Part shown: positions 22,745-34,873 of the stretch, in pieces
How positions within the stretch are numbered: position 1 is the first letter of the stretch
Layout of the letters: every line of letters starts with the position of its first letter
The notes under the pieces: model-generated
Seen by the model: the letters and a program-made list of their open reading frames with translations, nothing else
What the model was told of the DNA's origin: nothing
The model's database searches: none
Translations under genes and position numbers: made by a program
Origin: Rhyacophila brunnea
Lineage: Eukaryota; Arthropoda; Insecta; Trichoptera; Rhyacophilidae
Direction: 5' to 3'
Assembly: GCA_022495005.1 (NCBI GenBank)
Contig: JAGYXB010001043.1
Span: 124,001-188,000, forward strand
DNA length: 64,000 nucleotides

Positions 22745-23519
22745 ATACATGCGATACTCTGCGTGGTTTATGTCAGGTGCTTTAGTGACTTTGCGTCCAT
22801 TTCAGAAGCAGGACACTTAATCCATGTCGCAATGTTTCTATATAACTATAACGCCTTAGTTAGAAACAGACTTGAGAGTGGGTCTATCGTTTGGGCCCCG
22901 CATCAGTTGAAGTACGGCTTTACGGAGAGTCCAAAAGAAATTTGTAAGACTCCTTTACTTTCAGCTGTATGGATATTATCCGTGGCTCTATCATACTGAT
23001 GTTCTCTTAGGTATGCTTACATAATGTAGCTTAAAATTTAGAAGGGATCTTTATTGAGCTACATATTTTTTCACATTTATACGCGGCGTAAATGTGAACG
23101 CCATTCTTGGTGGTGTTTGCTTGTGTGTCTCTGATAATTACATTAGGAATCGAGGGCATCCGTTGTTTGTTCTCCCATGGTGCAGAACTAACCTGCCATT
23201 AGTAATGCCAATTGGGAGGGCAGTAACCATGTTTAATGAAATCGCTTCGGATATTGATATATTCCACTTACGTGAGAGTGAATTTAGGTGGACGTTGTTT
23301 TATAAGTTTTTAAGATAGGGTCTATCAAACTTCACTCTGTGTGCTTCCATCTATTTTTATTTTGTTACTTATTTTATTTATTTTCTTATTGATTCTCTGT
23401 ATTTTTATTTTTAAAAATTATTAACACTTATTTTATGTCATGTCGTGAACGCTTTGAATTTATATTTTGTTACGTTCATTATATGTAAAATAAATAATTT
23501 TGATTTGATTTGATTTGAT
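22745..23519 (+). pseudogene. LINE 2 (Jockey/CR1-like) 3' end, broken frames, copy 1
   Basis: An LVRNRLESGSIVWAPHQLKYGFTE segment corresponds to the RT thumb (consensus LEYGSVVWxP). After frameshifts, a C-terminal segment (23094-23318: VNAILGGVCLCVSDNYIRNRGHPLFV ... FRWTLFYKFLR) follows. The 3' UTR ends in a (tgatt)n tail at 23498-23519. Homologous C-terminal ends occur at 44581-45106 and 48316-48751, all on the plus strand. Confidence 0.75.
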
Positions 23520-24194
23520 AACCATTAGGTATTCTCTGAGATTTGATAAATAAAAATAAAATGATTTTGCTTAAATATACCTACCTAATAGTGAATTTAC
23601 AAATTAATCACCAAAAATTTATATTTTTGCAACAAAAACTAAGACGAAAATTTACTACCTTCCCAAACTTTCGGAGTAGCTTTCTCTTAAAAGAGAATAT
23701 ATTTAATTATGACTCATTACATTGATTGAAATAACAATGAAAAACTATTTAAAATACGATTCCTGTTCTTTCACAAAAAAAAAACGTGGCGTATCACCAC
23801 TTGAAATTACAGAATCTGATAGAAACCCAATTAAAAACGATAATTTTTCACATACAGACCTACAAACTTATCTAAAGAATGGATGGGGGAGCCACAGTCG
23901 AAAACTACCCAATCAAGACTCGCAACTGGACAGAATCTGACATTTGAATGACGTTTTCAAAATAGCGTCCATAGGTCATAGGGGTTTTTTTGGTTTAAGG
24001 CACCGCGCCCTTGGTGCATCAGAATTTATAGTAACATCTATAAACATAAAATAGAATTAACGATCTCAGACGATAATTAAGTACTCGTCACTCTAACTTT
24101 TTACATTGTATTAAATATAATGCTTAGTCGATATCAAACCTTTCAATCAAACAGTTGACAATAAAATTATATGTCTTACAATAAAGACATCAAA

Positions 24195-24680
24195 GATGGA
24201 TGTAGGTATATACTACGTACCTACTCGTACTTGCATTCTGAATCCCTCCTGTTTTGTTACGAGCGGTAATATTAATTCTTCCAAATATCTACATGGTTTC
24301 GCGCCTTTGCCCTTGCGGTACTTAATAAATAACTCTGTTTTCGCATCCTATGCCGTAACAACAATTCTCATGCGCCGGGCCTCCACAAACACAAATAGTA
24401 ATAATATCGATGTATACGCGCCTGGCATATTTGCCAATTTGTACGAACGGTAAATATGCAAAACTCCGCAATCCAAAACGGGCGCTACGGCTGTGTCAAC
24501 ATGGAGCGTGTTTGCCGACCGTACCCGGGGCACCGACAACTGACTACCCGAGGCACAAGGTATGGGGATGTTTGCTCGCTGTACTCGGCCGCATTACGCC
24601 AGGAGACACGATACTCGATTAAATCCGACCGGAAGACAAACCAAACACAGTTTTTATACGTGACTAACCAAAAATTATAA
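24195..24680. other. Non-repetitive GC-richer segment, possible regulatory island
   Basis: This segment of about 480 bp is clearly richer in GC than its flanks and has no partner in the window. Several short overlapping open frames exist on both strands, but none shows a domain or splice context I can support. It may be a conserved intronic enhancer; that is inference from composition alone. Confidence 0.3.
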
Positions 24681-25191
24681 ATTTGAATAGAAGCTTACAC
24701 TTAATGTATATATACCTATCAGTAGCGAAGACTTCATACTAGGCGAATTATTTAATTTTAAATCTACCTTCTTGAGATAAATATTTTTTTTTATTGCATA
24801 TTTACGTATTTATATGATCACTTTATTATTTTAAATTCTATAAAAATAATTTCATTTGCCAACGATATTTGTCGTATATGTATGAAATATATACAAATTA
24901 CAGAACAATCTGTCAAAGGTTTACAAAATAAGCCACATCGCGCCTTTAACGTATTTATCAGACTATTCGTCGAGGAATGCTGATGTTTTTTTTATATGGA
25001 CTTTATGTCACGTGACCTCAGCATGTCTATCACATTATATGCGATATGGTAGGCTCCGATTGCCAAATTTAAAACCTTTGCGAATAATATCATTGTCTAT
25101 GACTGCAGCTTTGTCCAAAATAATTAATAATTAGATAAGTAATTAAAAAAAAAATTTCAATGGCATTTAATCACATACGAATAAATATATG

Positions 25192-25448
25192 AAGCGCTTA
25201 CTTTCAAAAGCGGCTAAAACGGTTTTATACAATTTTGAGATAAATTGAAATAACTTAATATATAATTTCAATTTATCTATCTTTTCCTACTGTTTTAGGC
25301 GATTTTGAAACTAAGGTAGATTTTTAATAATTAATACTGAAACTAAAACTAAGACCATACTATGGTAGACAAATATATTTATCAAAATATATATCCAACT
25401 CAAAATACTCGAAAAACCGTTTTAGCCGCTTTTTAAAGTAAGCGCTAA
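25192..25448. mobile_element. Inverted-repeat MITE, family D, copy 1
   Basis: The arms are gaagcgcttactttcaaaag with cggctaaaacgg, and their inverse (aaccgttttagccgct, aaagtaagcgct). The interior is also symmetric around AT-rich sequence. It is related to 33131-33482, which has gaagcgcctagtttcaaaag. It lies immediately left of the hAT at 25459. Confidence 0.75.
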
Positions 25449-25458
25449 ATATGTAGAT

Positions 25459-26292
25459 CATGGTTTCCCAAACCATGGGTCGCGAGCAAATATTGAGTGG
25501 GCCCTCGCCACTGTATACATGAATTATAAAAAAAAAATTAAAAAAAAAATACTTTTATAATTGAAAACCAAGTGCAGCCTAATATGAACGTACTGTCTGA
25601 AATTTCCAGTCAATTATCACTGTTTATAAATAACTTTGACGACTATTTTGGGGAAGAGATGAAAAAGTTTGATTCGTTGCGTTGGATTTGTAACCCATTT
25701 CAAGACGACTTACCAACTAGTATGTCAACAAAAGCAAGTGAAGAACTCATTGATTTATCAGAAGATACGTCACTGAAAAATGGTTTCAATCGTAAACAGT
25801 TAACGAAATTCTGGCTCTCAGTTGCTGATAATTATCCTTGCCTGTTCGATGAAGCTATGAAAGTCCTCCTCCTCTTAACTACCTCATATCTATGTGAGGT
25901 CGGATTTTCGGCTATGGTTAACATTAAAACTAAATACCGAAATAAATTGGATATATCAAACTCAGTAACTAAAGTTGAAGTTGATGCTAAAACTGTAATG
26001 AAGAAAAATAAGAAACAAATACATCCTTCCCATTGAAATAACTTTGTAAAAACCTTGCAGGTGTAGGTATTTAAGTAATATTTTTTTTTAATTTAAGTTG
26101 CGTTTCTTATTTCAACAGTCTTTCATTCATATTGGTAACACTTATAAAAAATATTTTTTTTATTTCAATTAGAACAAATAAGACAGCATTAAATAGTTCC
26201 ACGACTCGCCACTAGGGACAGCTAAGAGGTGGGTCCCAAGATTGGAAATTTTTGTTAGATGGGTCGGAGCCCAGCAACTTTGGGTACCACTG
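25459..26292 (+). mobile_element. hAT transposon with residual transposase C-terminus, perfect 8-bp TSD
   Basis: The TSD atgtagat is at 25451-25458 and 26293-26300. The termini are catggtttcccaaacc at the left and, read inward from the right, cagtggtacccaaag, matching the CAGTGGTTCCCAAA-type ends of ZBED-like hAT elements. The element is 834 bp; autonomous relatives are usually several times longer, so most of the transposase gene has been deleted internally. Confidence 0.92.
25584..26036 (+). pseudogene. hAT transposase C-terminal fragment (ZBED5/SCAND3-like)
   Basis: The first ATG is at 25584; the open frame begins a few codons earlier without one. The protein of about 150 residues has the late RNase-H-like segment (FDSLRWICNPF, ELIDLSEDTSLKNGF, LTKFWLSVADNYPCLFDEAMKVLL) and then the hAT C-terminal dimerisation signature TTSYLCEVGFSAMVNIKTKYRNKLD. 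The N-terminal zinc finger and catalytic core are absent, so it cannot act as a transposase. The frame itself has no stops, which suggests the deletion derivative inserted recently. Confidence 0.88.
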
Positions 26293-26300
26293 ATGTAGAT

Positions 26301-27034
26301 TGTTGTTAAAAATAAATATTTATTTTATCTACTGATTTTTTACGTGTATAAATGTTTAGGGAAATATGTACCTAATAAAAACTCATCGCTCAATTTTATG
26401 TCGTCAGTGATACATGACAAGTGTGCTCTTTTTCTCAGATCTCCACATCCTACCTCTTTCTAAAAGTCACTCTTCGCCATTGATACCTATAGTACGTGTT
26501 AAATTTTTGTTTGTATATTGATGTAGGTAAGTTTGTGTATGAATATTTTCAGTTTCTTATTTTCTTCTCAAACACGATTTTCCGACAATGCCGAAGATTG
26601 CCGAATAGCCGACAATGACCGATGTCTTAAGACGATTCATTAGACCTCTTATACTCTACTTAATGTTATTTTTATCATCGTCCCGAAACTAGTCGGGTCT
26701 GTCGTTGTAATGTTGTTTTAACAGTCGCATCCTCGTATCCCCCAGTGAGAACGATTGGGCTGTTTGCAGACCGCCTGTTTACTTGGCAGCCGCTGTCTGT
26801 TTTTATTGCGACTGAATACCTCCCTGCTACTTCCTTCTTCTTCTCTTGGGTGACTGAGCTGGTGCTCTTATCGTCTAGCGACGGTATCGGAAAATTGAAA
26901 TGCAATACTGTAGTAAATATTTCAAGTTTGTAGCTTTATTCAAAATATCTGGGTTGAGTTGGTTTGCCTGACAAAGAAAATAACTTAATATGTCATTATA
27001 GTAAGACGATTATATTTGATTACTGTCTTGATGA
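26301..27034. other. Intron, nothing firmly recognised
   Basis: 26580-26640 has a short run of degenerate gccgacaatg units. 26675-26905 has overlapping frames on both strands without a domain. Confidence 0.35.
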
Positions 27035-27615
27035 CAGAGGCGAAGGGTGGAGGTAGGCTGTTAAGATCCCCCATAAATAATGCATACTAAACTTTGTCAG
27101 TCATATGTAACTGTTTTCATTGAAATACCTAAGACTACAATTTACAGATGGTGTTAATTAGTTTTTTTAAATTAAATTAAACCCTGCAAAAACCAAGCCA
27201 TAATAGATAATAGTAAAAAATACTCGTATATCTATGAAATATCTAAAATTATGCAATTAAATCATACATAACTTTGAATATTTTATAAATAGAATAATAT
27301 TTTTTATCTAATATAATTTGGTTTAGGTCGGACTTAATGAATTTAAAATAATGAACCAACAATATGTGTAATATGTATTCTTAATCCAAGAAAACAAATA
27401 AGTATGAAATAAGTGTGCACAATTTTGTCGTATCGCCTAAGCTGAAGTACATATACCAAAACTATTATGGTTTGGTTGGGCAGGGTTTTATTTTTAAAAA
27501 CACCATCTGTAAATTTTAGTCTTAGTCCAATAAAAAGAAATACGTATGACTAACAATGTTTAATGTGCACCATTTATGGGGGATTTTAAAAGACTACCTC
27601 TACCCTTCGCTGCTG
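27035..27615. mobile_element. hAT-type MITE family A, both ends present
   Basis: It starts cagaggcgaagggtggaggt and ends acctctacccttcgctgctg, with the full set of symmetrical internal blocks. No matching 8-bp flanks remain, so the insertion is older or the flanks have decayed. Confidence 0.82.
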
Positions 27616-27769
27616 GTACCTACATAATAATATATCAGGCATGCTTTTAATATAAAATATGTCACAACTATTTAGAATTTTTAGATATTTATACGAAATG
27701 CCATATAGGCTTAAAATTCTACTATACTCAAGTGTTTACTAGGTTCACTAAAATAGCAGCGGTTCAGTG

Positions 27770-28215
27770 CTAAATAATTACAAGATAAAAATAACTTTTT
27801 ATGTACAATGAATCATATAAACTTGACTTGACTAGCTTAAACGATCAAAAAATATGTACTTGATAGAAATAATACTGAAATGTCATTTTGACATTTCATA
27901 TTGATTTCCACAGTAACGCACGTATATATTAATAATTTAGTTGCTAGCACCACCCCCTTGGCAACGAATAATAGTGGATTGGATTACGGATTTCTTCCGT
28001 AATAACTTTTCATACAAAACGGAATTAACTGAAAATGAATTCAATTCTACTTAAAGATGGCTAAAAGTATTAAAAGAATGCATTGGGACCTTGTTATGAT
28101 ATATTCTAAAAGTTTCAAATGTCTAGTTAGTCGGGAAGTTAGTTAATAATCGATTGCAAGATTTGTACTGGATAAACAACCACCGGACAAACAAGAATAC
28201 GAACTAAGAAAAATG
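27770..28215 (+). repeat. Dispersed repeat family R, copy 1
   Basis: The ordered blocks attacaagataaaaa, cttgacttgactagcttaaa, aacgcacgtatatattaat, ttagttgctag, gaattcaattcta, aagatggctaaaagtatta, gtcgggaagttagtta and caccggacaa recur at 56155-56570 and in reverse at 45690-46445. Non-coding. Confidence 0.75.
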
Positions 28216-28851
28216 TGGTAAAATGGGGGGCTTAAAAGCTACAAAAAACTACCCCTTTTCTATCGGTACCACAATTGTACATTATGTTTAGTCAACAATG
28301 ATGTAATGAGCAGAATAACGGTCCTCATCTATAACAATGGCGTATTTATGGTGTGTTCATAATAATTATTATTTTACGTATGTTTTTATCCCTTAAATCT
28401 TTTAACTTTCCGATTTTATTAGTACTCATATAAATATAGATATTCGGCTTACTTGAATATTTGGTTTCACTTTTTTTTTTAATACAGGTATCTTTTATAG
28501 ACGAGCCACTCATATACGTAATACAGAAGCGAAATGGCCAGTAGTTGTAGATATCCAAGCAAACACCAACTGGGCGGTTGGCAGTATTCAGTATTGCGTC
28601 TGCCCTAGAGTGGTCCTAAGTAAACACAAATAGAGCCCGTCTCCACCAAAGCTGAGTGTTCTTCGCATACTATGGCAATAACACAATACGGCAGACCCAT
28701 GCATACGTGAATGAATAAATACATAATTTATTGTTTGCGTATATATTTTTGTATTTCAAAAACACACTTTGAGGTAAAACATAATAGGTATGGTTTACAA
28801 TAATTATTATGGATTAAGTGCAATCTTCATAAAATTCATTTTTTTTTGGTT

Positions 28852-29097
28852 CTTTCTTTCGACCATGTCCGATCCTAACAGGATCATATGGGCCTCCACA
28901 GAGTAGAGGTTTGTATTAACAGATTTTGTTTTTTTACGAGAAATGGATGTCAGCCACTTGCTCAACCTATTAGGTCCATACCCTGACAGACACAAATTGA
29001 AAAACAATATGTGTACTTGCCAGACCCAGGACTCGAACCTGTGACTCACGGCGTTATAGTCCAACGCCTAAGCCGCTCGGCCACCGTGGGTGTTTCA
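28852..29097 (-). mobile_element. tRNA-headed SINE (family 1), near full length
   Basis: Reading on the minus strand: the head has cacccacggtggccgagcgg, aggcgttggactataacgcc and B box caggttcgagtcc. The body follows to aggatcggacatggtcg. A partial duplication of the tip (caccgtgggtgttt) follows at 29101-29116. Confidence 0.85.
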
Positions 29098-29574
29098 GTG
29101 TTCACCGTGGGTGTTTGTTTCAGTGGCTAGATAAAACAGATTTCTATATTGTGTGTTATTATCACAATCGTACCTCTACAATTTTCCACATAAATGGCAA
29201 TACCTACTAGTATTATTAGTATTTGATATTAATTATTAAATTAATTAAAGAAAAACCAAAAATATGGGTAGGTCGTTTTTCCTTCTTCACTTTTTTTTAA
29301 TTGCTAGCTAAATTTGTATAATAAACCGGCGTTTGCAGCTTCCATCCTTTGAACACAGCGTGTATTTAGTCATGTATAACGTAAAACGTTATTATCAAAT
29401 AAAACCTATTTTGAAAAAAATGAGAGTTACGCCCTTTTTCCTTTCTGTAGTCGATATATTATTCGTCTGAGAGATATCCACATGAGCTATATAATATAGT
29501 TAGAGCAGGAGTAATAAATTATACCGTTTGAACTATGGCATATCGGAGCAAATAACCTGCGCGTACCACAGTTT

Positions 29575-29720
29575 AGTACACCGGACGTAAAACCAGCGGT
29601 TGCTGTGTCGGTTTCGGGTTCGAATCCCGCGTCGACCGCAGCCGGCTCTCTCCGCAACAAGCTTGGAATAATCCGGATGGTCAGCTGTGGGGAGGGAGTA
29701 CACTCAACCGCCCCCTTCCC
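29575..29720 (+). mobile_element. tRNA-related SINE-like sequence (different head)
   Basis: A good T-arm/B-box, cgggttcgaatcccg (29608-29622), sits in a GC-rich head with a downstream gccggctctctccgcaac block. No acceptor stem closure is visible. Possible third SINE family; only one copy here. Confidence 0.4.
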
Positions 29721-29817
29721 CACGTCCAATTCAGAATTATTACATGCTTTAATGGTAGAATAACTACGTTACGCTGTTGATAGGAAGTTAATGTGCTCGC
29801 GTTTTAGGGAAATGCGT

Positions 29818-29890
29818 TATTCGTGGCACAGTGGCAGAAGATCTTGCTATGAAACTGTGAGTGACGTGTTTGAATCCCGCATTGTAAATT
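29818..29890 (+). mobile_element. tRNA-like SINE head fragment
   Basis: An A-box-like gtggcacagtggcagaag is followed about 45 bp later by a B-box-like gtgtttgaatcccg. Weak and uncorroborated by a second copy. Confidence 0.3.
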
Positions 29891-29904
29891 CTCTAAAAGC
29901 TCAT

Positions 29905-30090
29905 TAATATTAAACTAAACCGAATTAGTTAGTACTACATATTGTGTTTTATCTTACAACAATAATAAACATAAGTGTCAATATTTTTTCTTGGAATGGT
30001 AATAATCACCTTACCGTGCCTTACCATTTTTTAGTTAACTCCATTAATTTCCATTCTTCCCAGAATTGAGTGTAGTATTTTATTGTTTAT
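29905..30090. repeat. Repeat, inverted partner of 56575-56770
   Basis: The blocks cgaattagttagtactaca, tgtgttttatcttacaacaa, attttttcttggaatggtaa and gagtgtagtatttt are matched in reverse complement at 56575-56770. Non-coding. Confidence 0.7.
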
Positions 30091-30261
30091 AATTACTGAT
30101 GATCGATTAGGTTTGACGAATTTTATTATAGGCTTATCGCCGCCTTATCCAGTGTATTTATTATTGATAAAGTATGGGGTTTTTTTACAAACAGTTCAAA
30201 CTATGATACCTACTTTGACTCAATAGATAGGTGAAAAGTTTTTACCTACTTTTTTGTATTG

Positions 30262-30415
30262 ATTTATTATATAAGTTAGAGTTAATAGTGTTCGTTGTCA
30301 GTGTATGTTTGCCTTTTGGTGAGTATACACAGCGCCTGAAAATGCCGAAAGGCGAAACCCGGGTCGCAAAAAACGACACAAATGGAATAGTACAAAACTT
30401 AAATCCACTAGAATA
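30262..30415 (+). repeat. Dispersed repeat with the gaaacccgggtcgcaaaaaa block, copy 1
   Basis: It contains tataagttagagttaatagt, gttgtcagtgt, gccgaaaggcgaaacccggg and aatggaatagtacaaaactt. It is shared with 51838-51985 and with both arms of the palindrome at 58615-58761. Confidence 0.7.
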
Positions 30416-30509
30416 AGTTAGAAAAGTAAAAGCCAGTCGCCATGGACCAAGGTTTTGTGTCCGGAATCGGTTTATTACCTACATACTTTATGGCGGTAAG
30501 GCATACATC

Positions 30510-30700
30510 GTAAGAATGTCCTCAAATACTACCAATATTGAAATTAGACAAAGTTTAATGCATGTATGATCAAGACGTAACTATTTGATTGTATCTTATA
30601 TTTCTCCACATTCGATATTTAAAACTAGTTACTACGTCATCCAGAAGGCAACCCATTTCTCATTATTTTTGTGTTCCTTAGTAATAATGGACCTTCTGTG
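30510..30700. repeat. Dispersed repeat, partner of 55935-56125
   Basis: Blocks around ctaccaatattgaa, tatttctccaca, and cattatttttgtgt occur in the same order and orientation at 55935-56125. Confidence 0.5.
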
Positions 30701-30989
30701 AAAAATGTCCCATTTACATATTGAATTAAATTTGATCTGAACTTGATCACCGGTGCATCTCTACCCCTTCAATTCTCAGCTCCATATCTCTGCTTTCATC
30801 ATGTGCATGTCAACTGGTGTGTGAATTAATGCGTGTCTGGATGTAAAGTGCTACTGCAAAGTTAGACTATATTTTACAATTGAATCGGCAAACTTAGCTG
30901 GATAGTTGAATAAGGCAGACCTGTCAAAACTATTTCTCTGATCATTAATCATCTTATTTCAAAATCCATCATTACCACAGTGACCGCAC

Positions 30990-31200
30990 TGTGTCTTAAC
31001 CCCTAGTGCGGCCCACCGTTCGACGAGCGCCGCCAACTACTCCCGGGTGGTTTTGTAATGTGGCGTTCGCTGGGGTCTGGCACAACCCTCTGCGGTGGAC
31101 CACAGCGACCCTGCAAGGATTTATTGGAGGTCACCTCTCTCTCTGTATGGGGTTGCGAGGGACGTGGTGTATAGCGGGTTTTGTTAGTACCTACCTGCTT
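30990..31200. other. GC-rich segment, possible LINE debris
   Basis: About 200 bp of GC-rich sequence with open frames on both strands. The minus-strand reading (STAEGCARPQRTPHYKT...) is loosely reminiscent of LINE ORF ends, but no diagnostic motif is present. Left unclassified. Confidence 0.3.
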
Positions 31201-31603
31201 TTAGATTGTATTATTACTCTGATATATTGAACATTGGTTAGGTGTTGGTAAGTTACACTGTATATTTTTTTTTACTACTTTTACATTTTTTTTCTTATAC
31301 GGTCGATTGACTTCACATCCACGTGTCAGCAGATTTACACGCGTATTAACAAAAATACTATTACTCACAATTTTATTCTCGAGATTTAAAAAATGTAAAT
31401 AAAGTATTAATTTCTTTCCATCCAGATTCTAATTCAGGAATTTTCTTCACCTACTGTAATCAATTCTGTTCATAATAAAAGTCGAGATCTTTTTAATTGT
31501 TAGATTCTGGCAAGAAGAACGTTAAGTTGAACCTGAACTTCCGAATCTCAATCCGAAGTCACATATAAATCAGTAGACCAGGTTTCTATTTTTGCATCAC
31601 TTT

Positions 31604-31998
31604 CATATCGTCAATGTTCTGGCAGAAGACACTAATTCGAAAAAATTACATATTGAGTTAGTTATACCAAAATGTTCCTTATTTCAAACTTTACCGTCTG
31701 GAAACCTTTTAAATAAATAAACAGTCTTTATTTTAAAGTCATCCCTTTTATGATTACTTAACGCTTTCGCTGCTGAATAGATAATTAGATTTTAATTGCC
31801 CCGTTTAAAATGCACGTTAATTACATCGATCGGCCGCCTGGTCATTACGCGCCGTGTGCGTCTTCCGCGTCCAAAGTATTAATAAACTCACATGATAGAC
31901 CATTTCAAATATTTTAACAACTTCAAAGTCAAATTACTCAAAACTAGTATTCTCCAGTTAAGTTAGTGTGTTCTGCCAGAACAGAGACGATATTATGT
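31604..31998. mobile_element. TIR element family E, copy 1 (with about 119 extra bp)
   Basis: The ends are atcgtcaatgttctggcaga and the inverse tctgccagaacagagacgat. The outer arms match 34027-34290. A block of about 119 bp (31762-31880), including cgatcggccgcctggtcatt, is present here and absent from the other copy, so one copy has gained or lost it. Confidence 0.72.
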
Positions 31999-32604
31999 GT
32001 AGTATTGGTTTAAAATTTAACCGACTGATTTAACAAATCAAGCGACATTAAAATAAGAACACTTCAAATTAATAATGAATAACTATGGGTTTATGTAAAT
32101 TTGCATGTCTGGATACAGTGAGATGTTGAATAGGAAACCGATGGCCGCACAGCACTGATAATAAATTAACGTTTAAATAAAACACTTAAAATATGTAAGA
32201 AAAAGGAAATCCAGAAGAAAATAAGTAGAAAAGTACAATCATATCGTATATATTTATATAAAGTTTTGAATGATTCAAAAGTAGGTTATTAAGTATCACG
32301 CCGTACCTATAAAATTTAAAAGTGATATAATATCTCTATGCTATATGCCCAAGGAGCTCGGAGAAATAATGGAAATAATGAAATACCTAAAGGGTGTGCA
32401 GAAACAGGCAACCGATCTCGAATGTGGAAGAATATGGGATAAACACGTGTCAATAATACGCTTCTATTTCGTTCTGACAACTGCTATCTTTTATACACTG
32501 ACGCTCATTCAATATTGGTATATTTAAGGGTTGAAACAAACACTATTGCACGTCTATAATGTGTCGCTAATTTTACATTCAAAACCCTGTGTCAAAATGT
32601 AGTG

Positions 32605-32850
32605 TCATCATCATCATCATCAGCCTGATTCTATTCACTGCTGGATTAAGGCCTCTTCAAGCTGCTTCCACTTCTCTCGGTTCTGTGCATTGCGTTGCCA
32701 CGTACTTCCGCAGAACTTTATCATTTCATCGATCCAGCGGCCTCTAGGTCTACCTTGCGGACGTTTTGTACTTCTTGGATACCACTGGATGACTAGATTT
32801 GTCCAATGATTGTCTCTTCTTCGAGCTATGTGTCCAGCCCATCTCCATTT
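32605..32850 (-). pseudogene. RTE-like LINE 3' end
   Basis: Minus-strand coding remnant: WRWAGHIARR, NLVIQWYPRSTKRPQGRPRGRWIDEMIKFCG, then QNREKWKQLEEA. It ends in a (gat)n/(atc)n microsatellite at 32605-32621. It is parallel to the C-terminus of the 3906-4575 copy but has a different 5' truncation point. Confidence 0.8.
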
Positions 32851-33130
32851 AAGGAGAAGGAGAAAATAGAGAAGGGTGCAAGGCGAAAAACTAGCGCCTT
32901 AAAACGAGAGACCTTTGGCTACGGGAAGGATCACCCAGACCGAAAAACCACACACCAACCCGTCTGGACAGCGTGGTGTGTTATGTCCAAAACCTTCAAA
33001 AATGAAAAAATACTGTATTATGATATATATATATAATATAGCTTATCGAAATTGTATTTATTAATTTCTTCTGTGTATACGCCACACGCTTATCTCTTTC
33101 CGGTACAATGTGAACCCGGTGAACTGTGAT

Positions 33131-33482
33131 TGAAGCGCCTAGTTTCAAAAGCCCCTAAAACGGTTTTTGAATTTTTTTTAATTAGATATGTATTTAGATG
33201 GGTATTTTTGTTACCTATATTATAGCTAAAGATTGAACTTTATGAAACGCCAAAAACCGTTAATACGTATGATCAAAAATTAGCGTAAATTTCAAAACCC
33301 GCTAAAATGGGTGGGTATGCTTTTCAAATACCCCTAAAATGGAAATCCGAAATACTCTTTAGAATGTAACAAATTAAAAAACAAATGCATAAAGTTCACA
33401 GATTTAATAGATATATTTTTTTCTCATTTTTCTCAGAACTACCTAAAGTCGTTTTAGGGGCTTTTGAAACTAGGCGCTTCAA
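33131..33482. mobile_element. Inverted-repeat MITE, family D, copy 2
   Basis: Near-perfect arms: tgaagcgcctagtttcaaaa with gcccctaaaacg, and its inverse at 33449-33482. The interior contains another ccctaaaatgg repeat. Non-coding. No convincing TSD beyond a possible AT dinucleotide. Confidence 0.82.
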
Positions 33483-34026
33483 TGTCCGATTTACATGTAG
33501 CCGTAACTTTGAGCACGGGTCACTTTTCGGACATATTATGTACCTACTAAATTCAAAATACGAACGATTTATGTTGATTGTCTTTTTTACATGTTTCGCA
33601 ATAGACTGATTGATTTATTTACAAGTACATAATGCTTTTTAAATCAACCAATCGAGTAATTGATGAAGACCTCCCAAGTGTCTCGACGCCCCGTCTATTA
33701 CTATAGTTAATTTCGTTAATTGGGTTTGATAACAGTGTTGCCGCGTGTTGAATAAACAATGTAGGGCACTTAACATGTTTGTGTTTTAATTGGCCTTTAA
33801 TTTAGTGCGAGAGTTAATTGTTGCCAGGGTCGCATCGATGCCATTCATAATATTATTATTTACAAACAAGATTGGGTTGGGAAAAAATATTTACTATTTA
33901 CTCATATAAATGTATCACTGGATTAAAAAAATACCCAGATTCTAAGTCTAAACCAATAAAAATAAGCTGAATTGAATAATTATGTTCTCATAAAGCGTGA
34001 CTTTTTGCAAATATTCAATTATATAA

Positions 34027-34290
34027 TATCGTCACTGTTCTGGCAGAAGACACTAATTCGAAAAAAAATGACATATTGAGTTAGTTATACCAAAATGTTC
34101 CTTATTTCAAACTTTACCATCTGGAAACTTTCTTAATAAATTATGTCTTTATTTTAAAGTAATCCTTTTTACGATTACTTAATAAACTCACATGATAGAC
34201 CATATCAAACATTTTAACAACTAACAACAAGCCAAATTACTCAAAACTAGTATTCTCCAGTTAGTGTGTTCTGCCAGAACAGAGACGATG
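34027..34290. mobile_element. TIR element family E, copy 2
   Basis: The ends atcgtcactgttctggcaga and tctgccagaacagagacgat match copy 1. The right tip is directly joined to a family A MITE at 34291; cgat is repeated on the far side of that MITE at 34874-34877. Confidence 0.75.
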
Positions 34291-34873
34291 CAGTGGCGAA
34301 GGGTGGAGGTAGGCTGTTAAGATTCGCTATAAATAGTGCACACTAAACTTTGTTAGTCATATGTATTTGTTTTTATTGGACTAAGACTACAATTTACAGA
34401 TGGTGTTAGTTAGTTTTTAAAAATCAATTAAACCCTGCCTAAAGGAAACCATATTAGTTTTGGTCTAATTTGGGCGATACGACAAAATTGCGCACACTTT
34501 TTCATCCATAGTTATTTGTTTTCGTTGGATTAACAATATATATTACACATATTGTTGGTTAATTTTTTTATTTCATTAAGCCCTGCCTAAACCAAACTAT
34601 AATAAATAATAAATATTATTCTATCTATAAAATATTCAAAGTTATGTATGATTTAATTGCATAATTTTAGATATTTTATAGATAGACATGTATTTTTTGA
34701 CTATTATCTATTATGGCTTGGTTTCTTAGGGTTTAATTGAATTTTAAAAACTAACCAACACTTTCTGTAAATTGTAGTCTTATTTCAATGAAAACAAATA
34801 TGTATGTCTGAAAAAGTTTAATGTGCACTATTTATGGCGGATCTTAACAGCCTACCTCCACCCTTCGCCACTG
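34291..34873. mobile_element. hAT-type MITE family A, full length
   Basis: Both termini are intact: cagtggcgaagggtggaggt and acctccacccttcgccactg, perfect inverted repeats. The 583-bp interior is symmetric: a tctataaaatattcaaagtt-type block is mirrored by a gatattttatagatag block. This is the best reference copy for the family. The right half also holds the attaaaccctg/cagggtttaat pairs. Confidence 0.88.

Noticed and set aside
28988..29097. tRNA gene on the minus strand
   Set aside because: It is the head of a SINE with at least eight other copies in the window.
33131..33482. AT dinucleotide as a diagnostic TSD of the family D MITE
   Set aside because: AT flanks are too frequent in this sequence to distinguish a TSD from chance.
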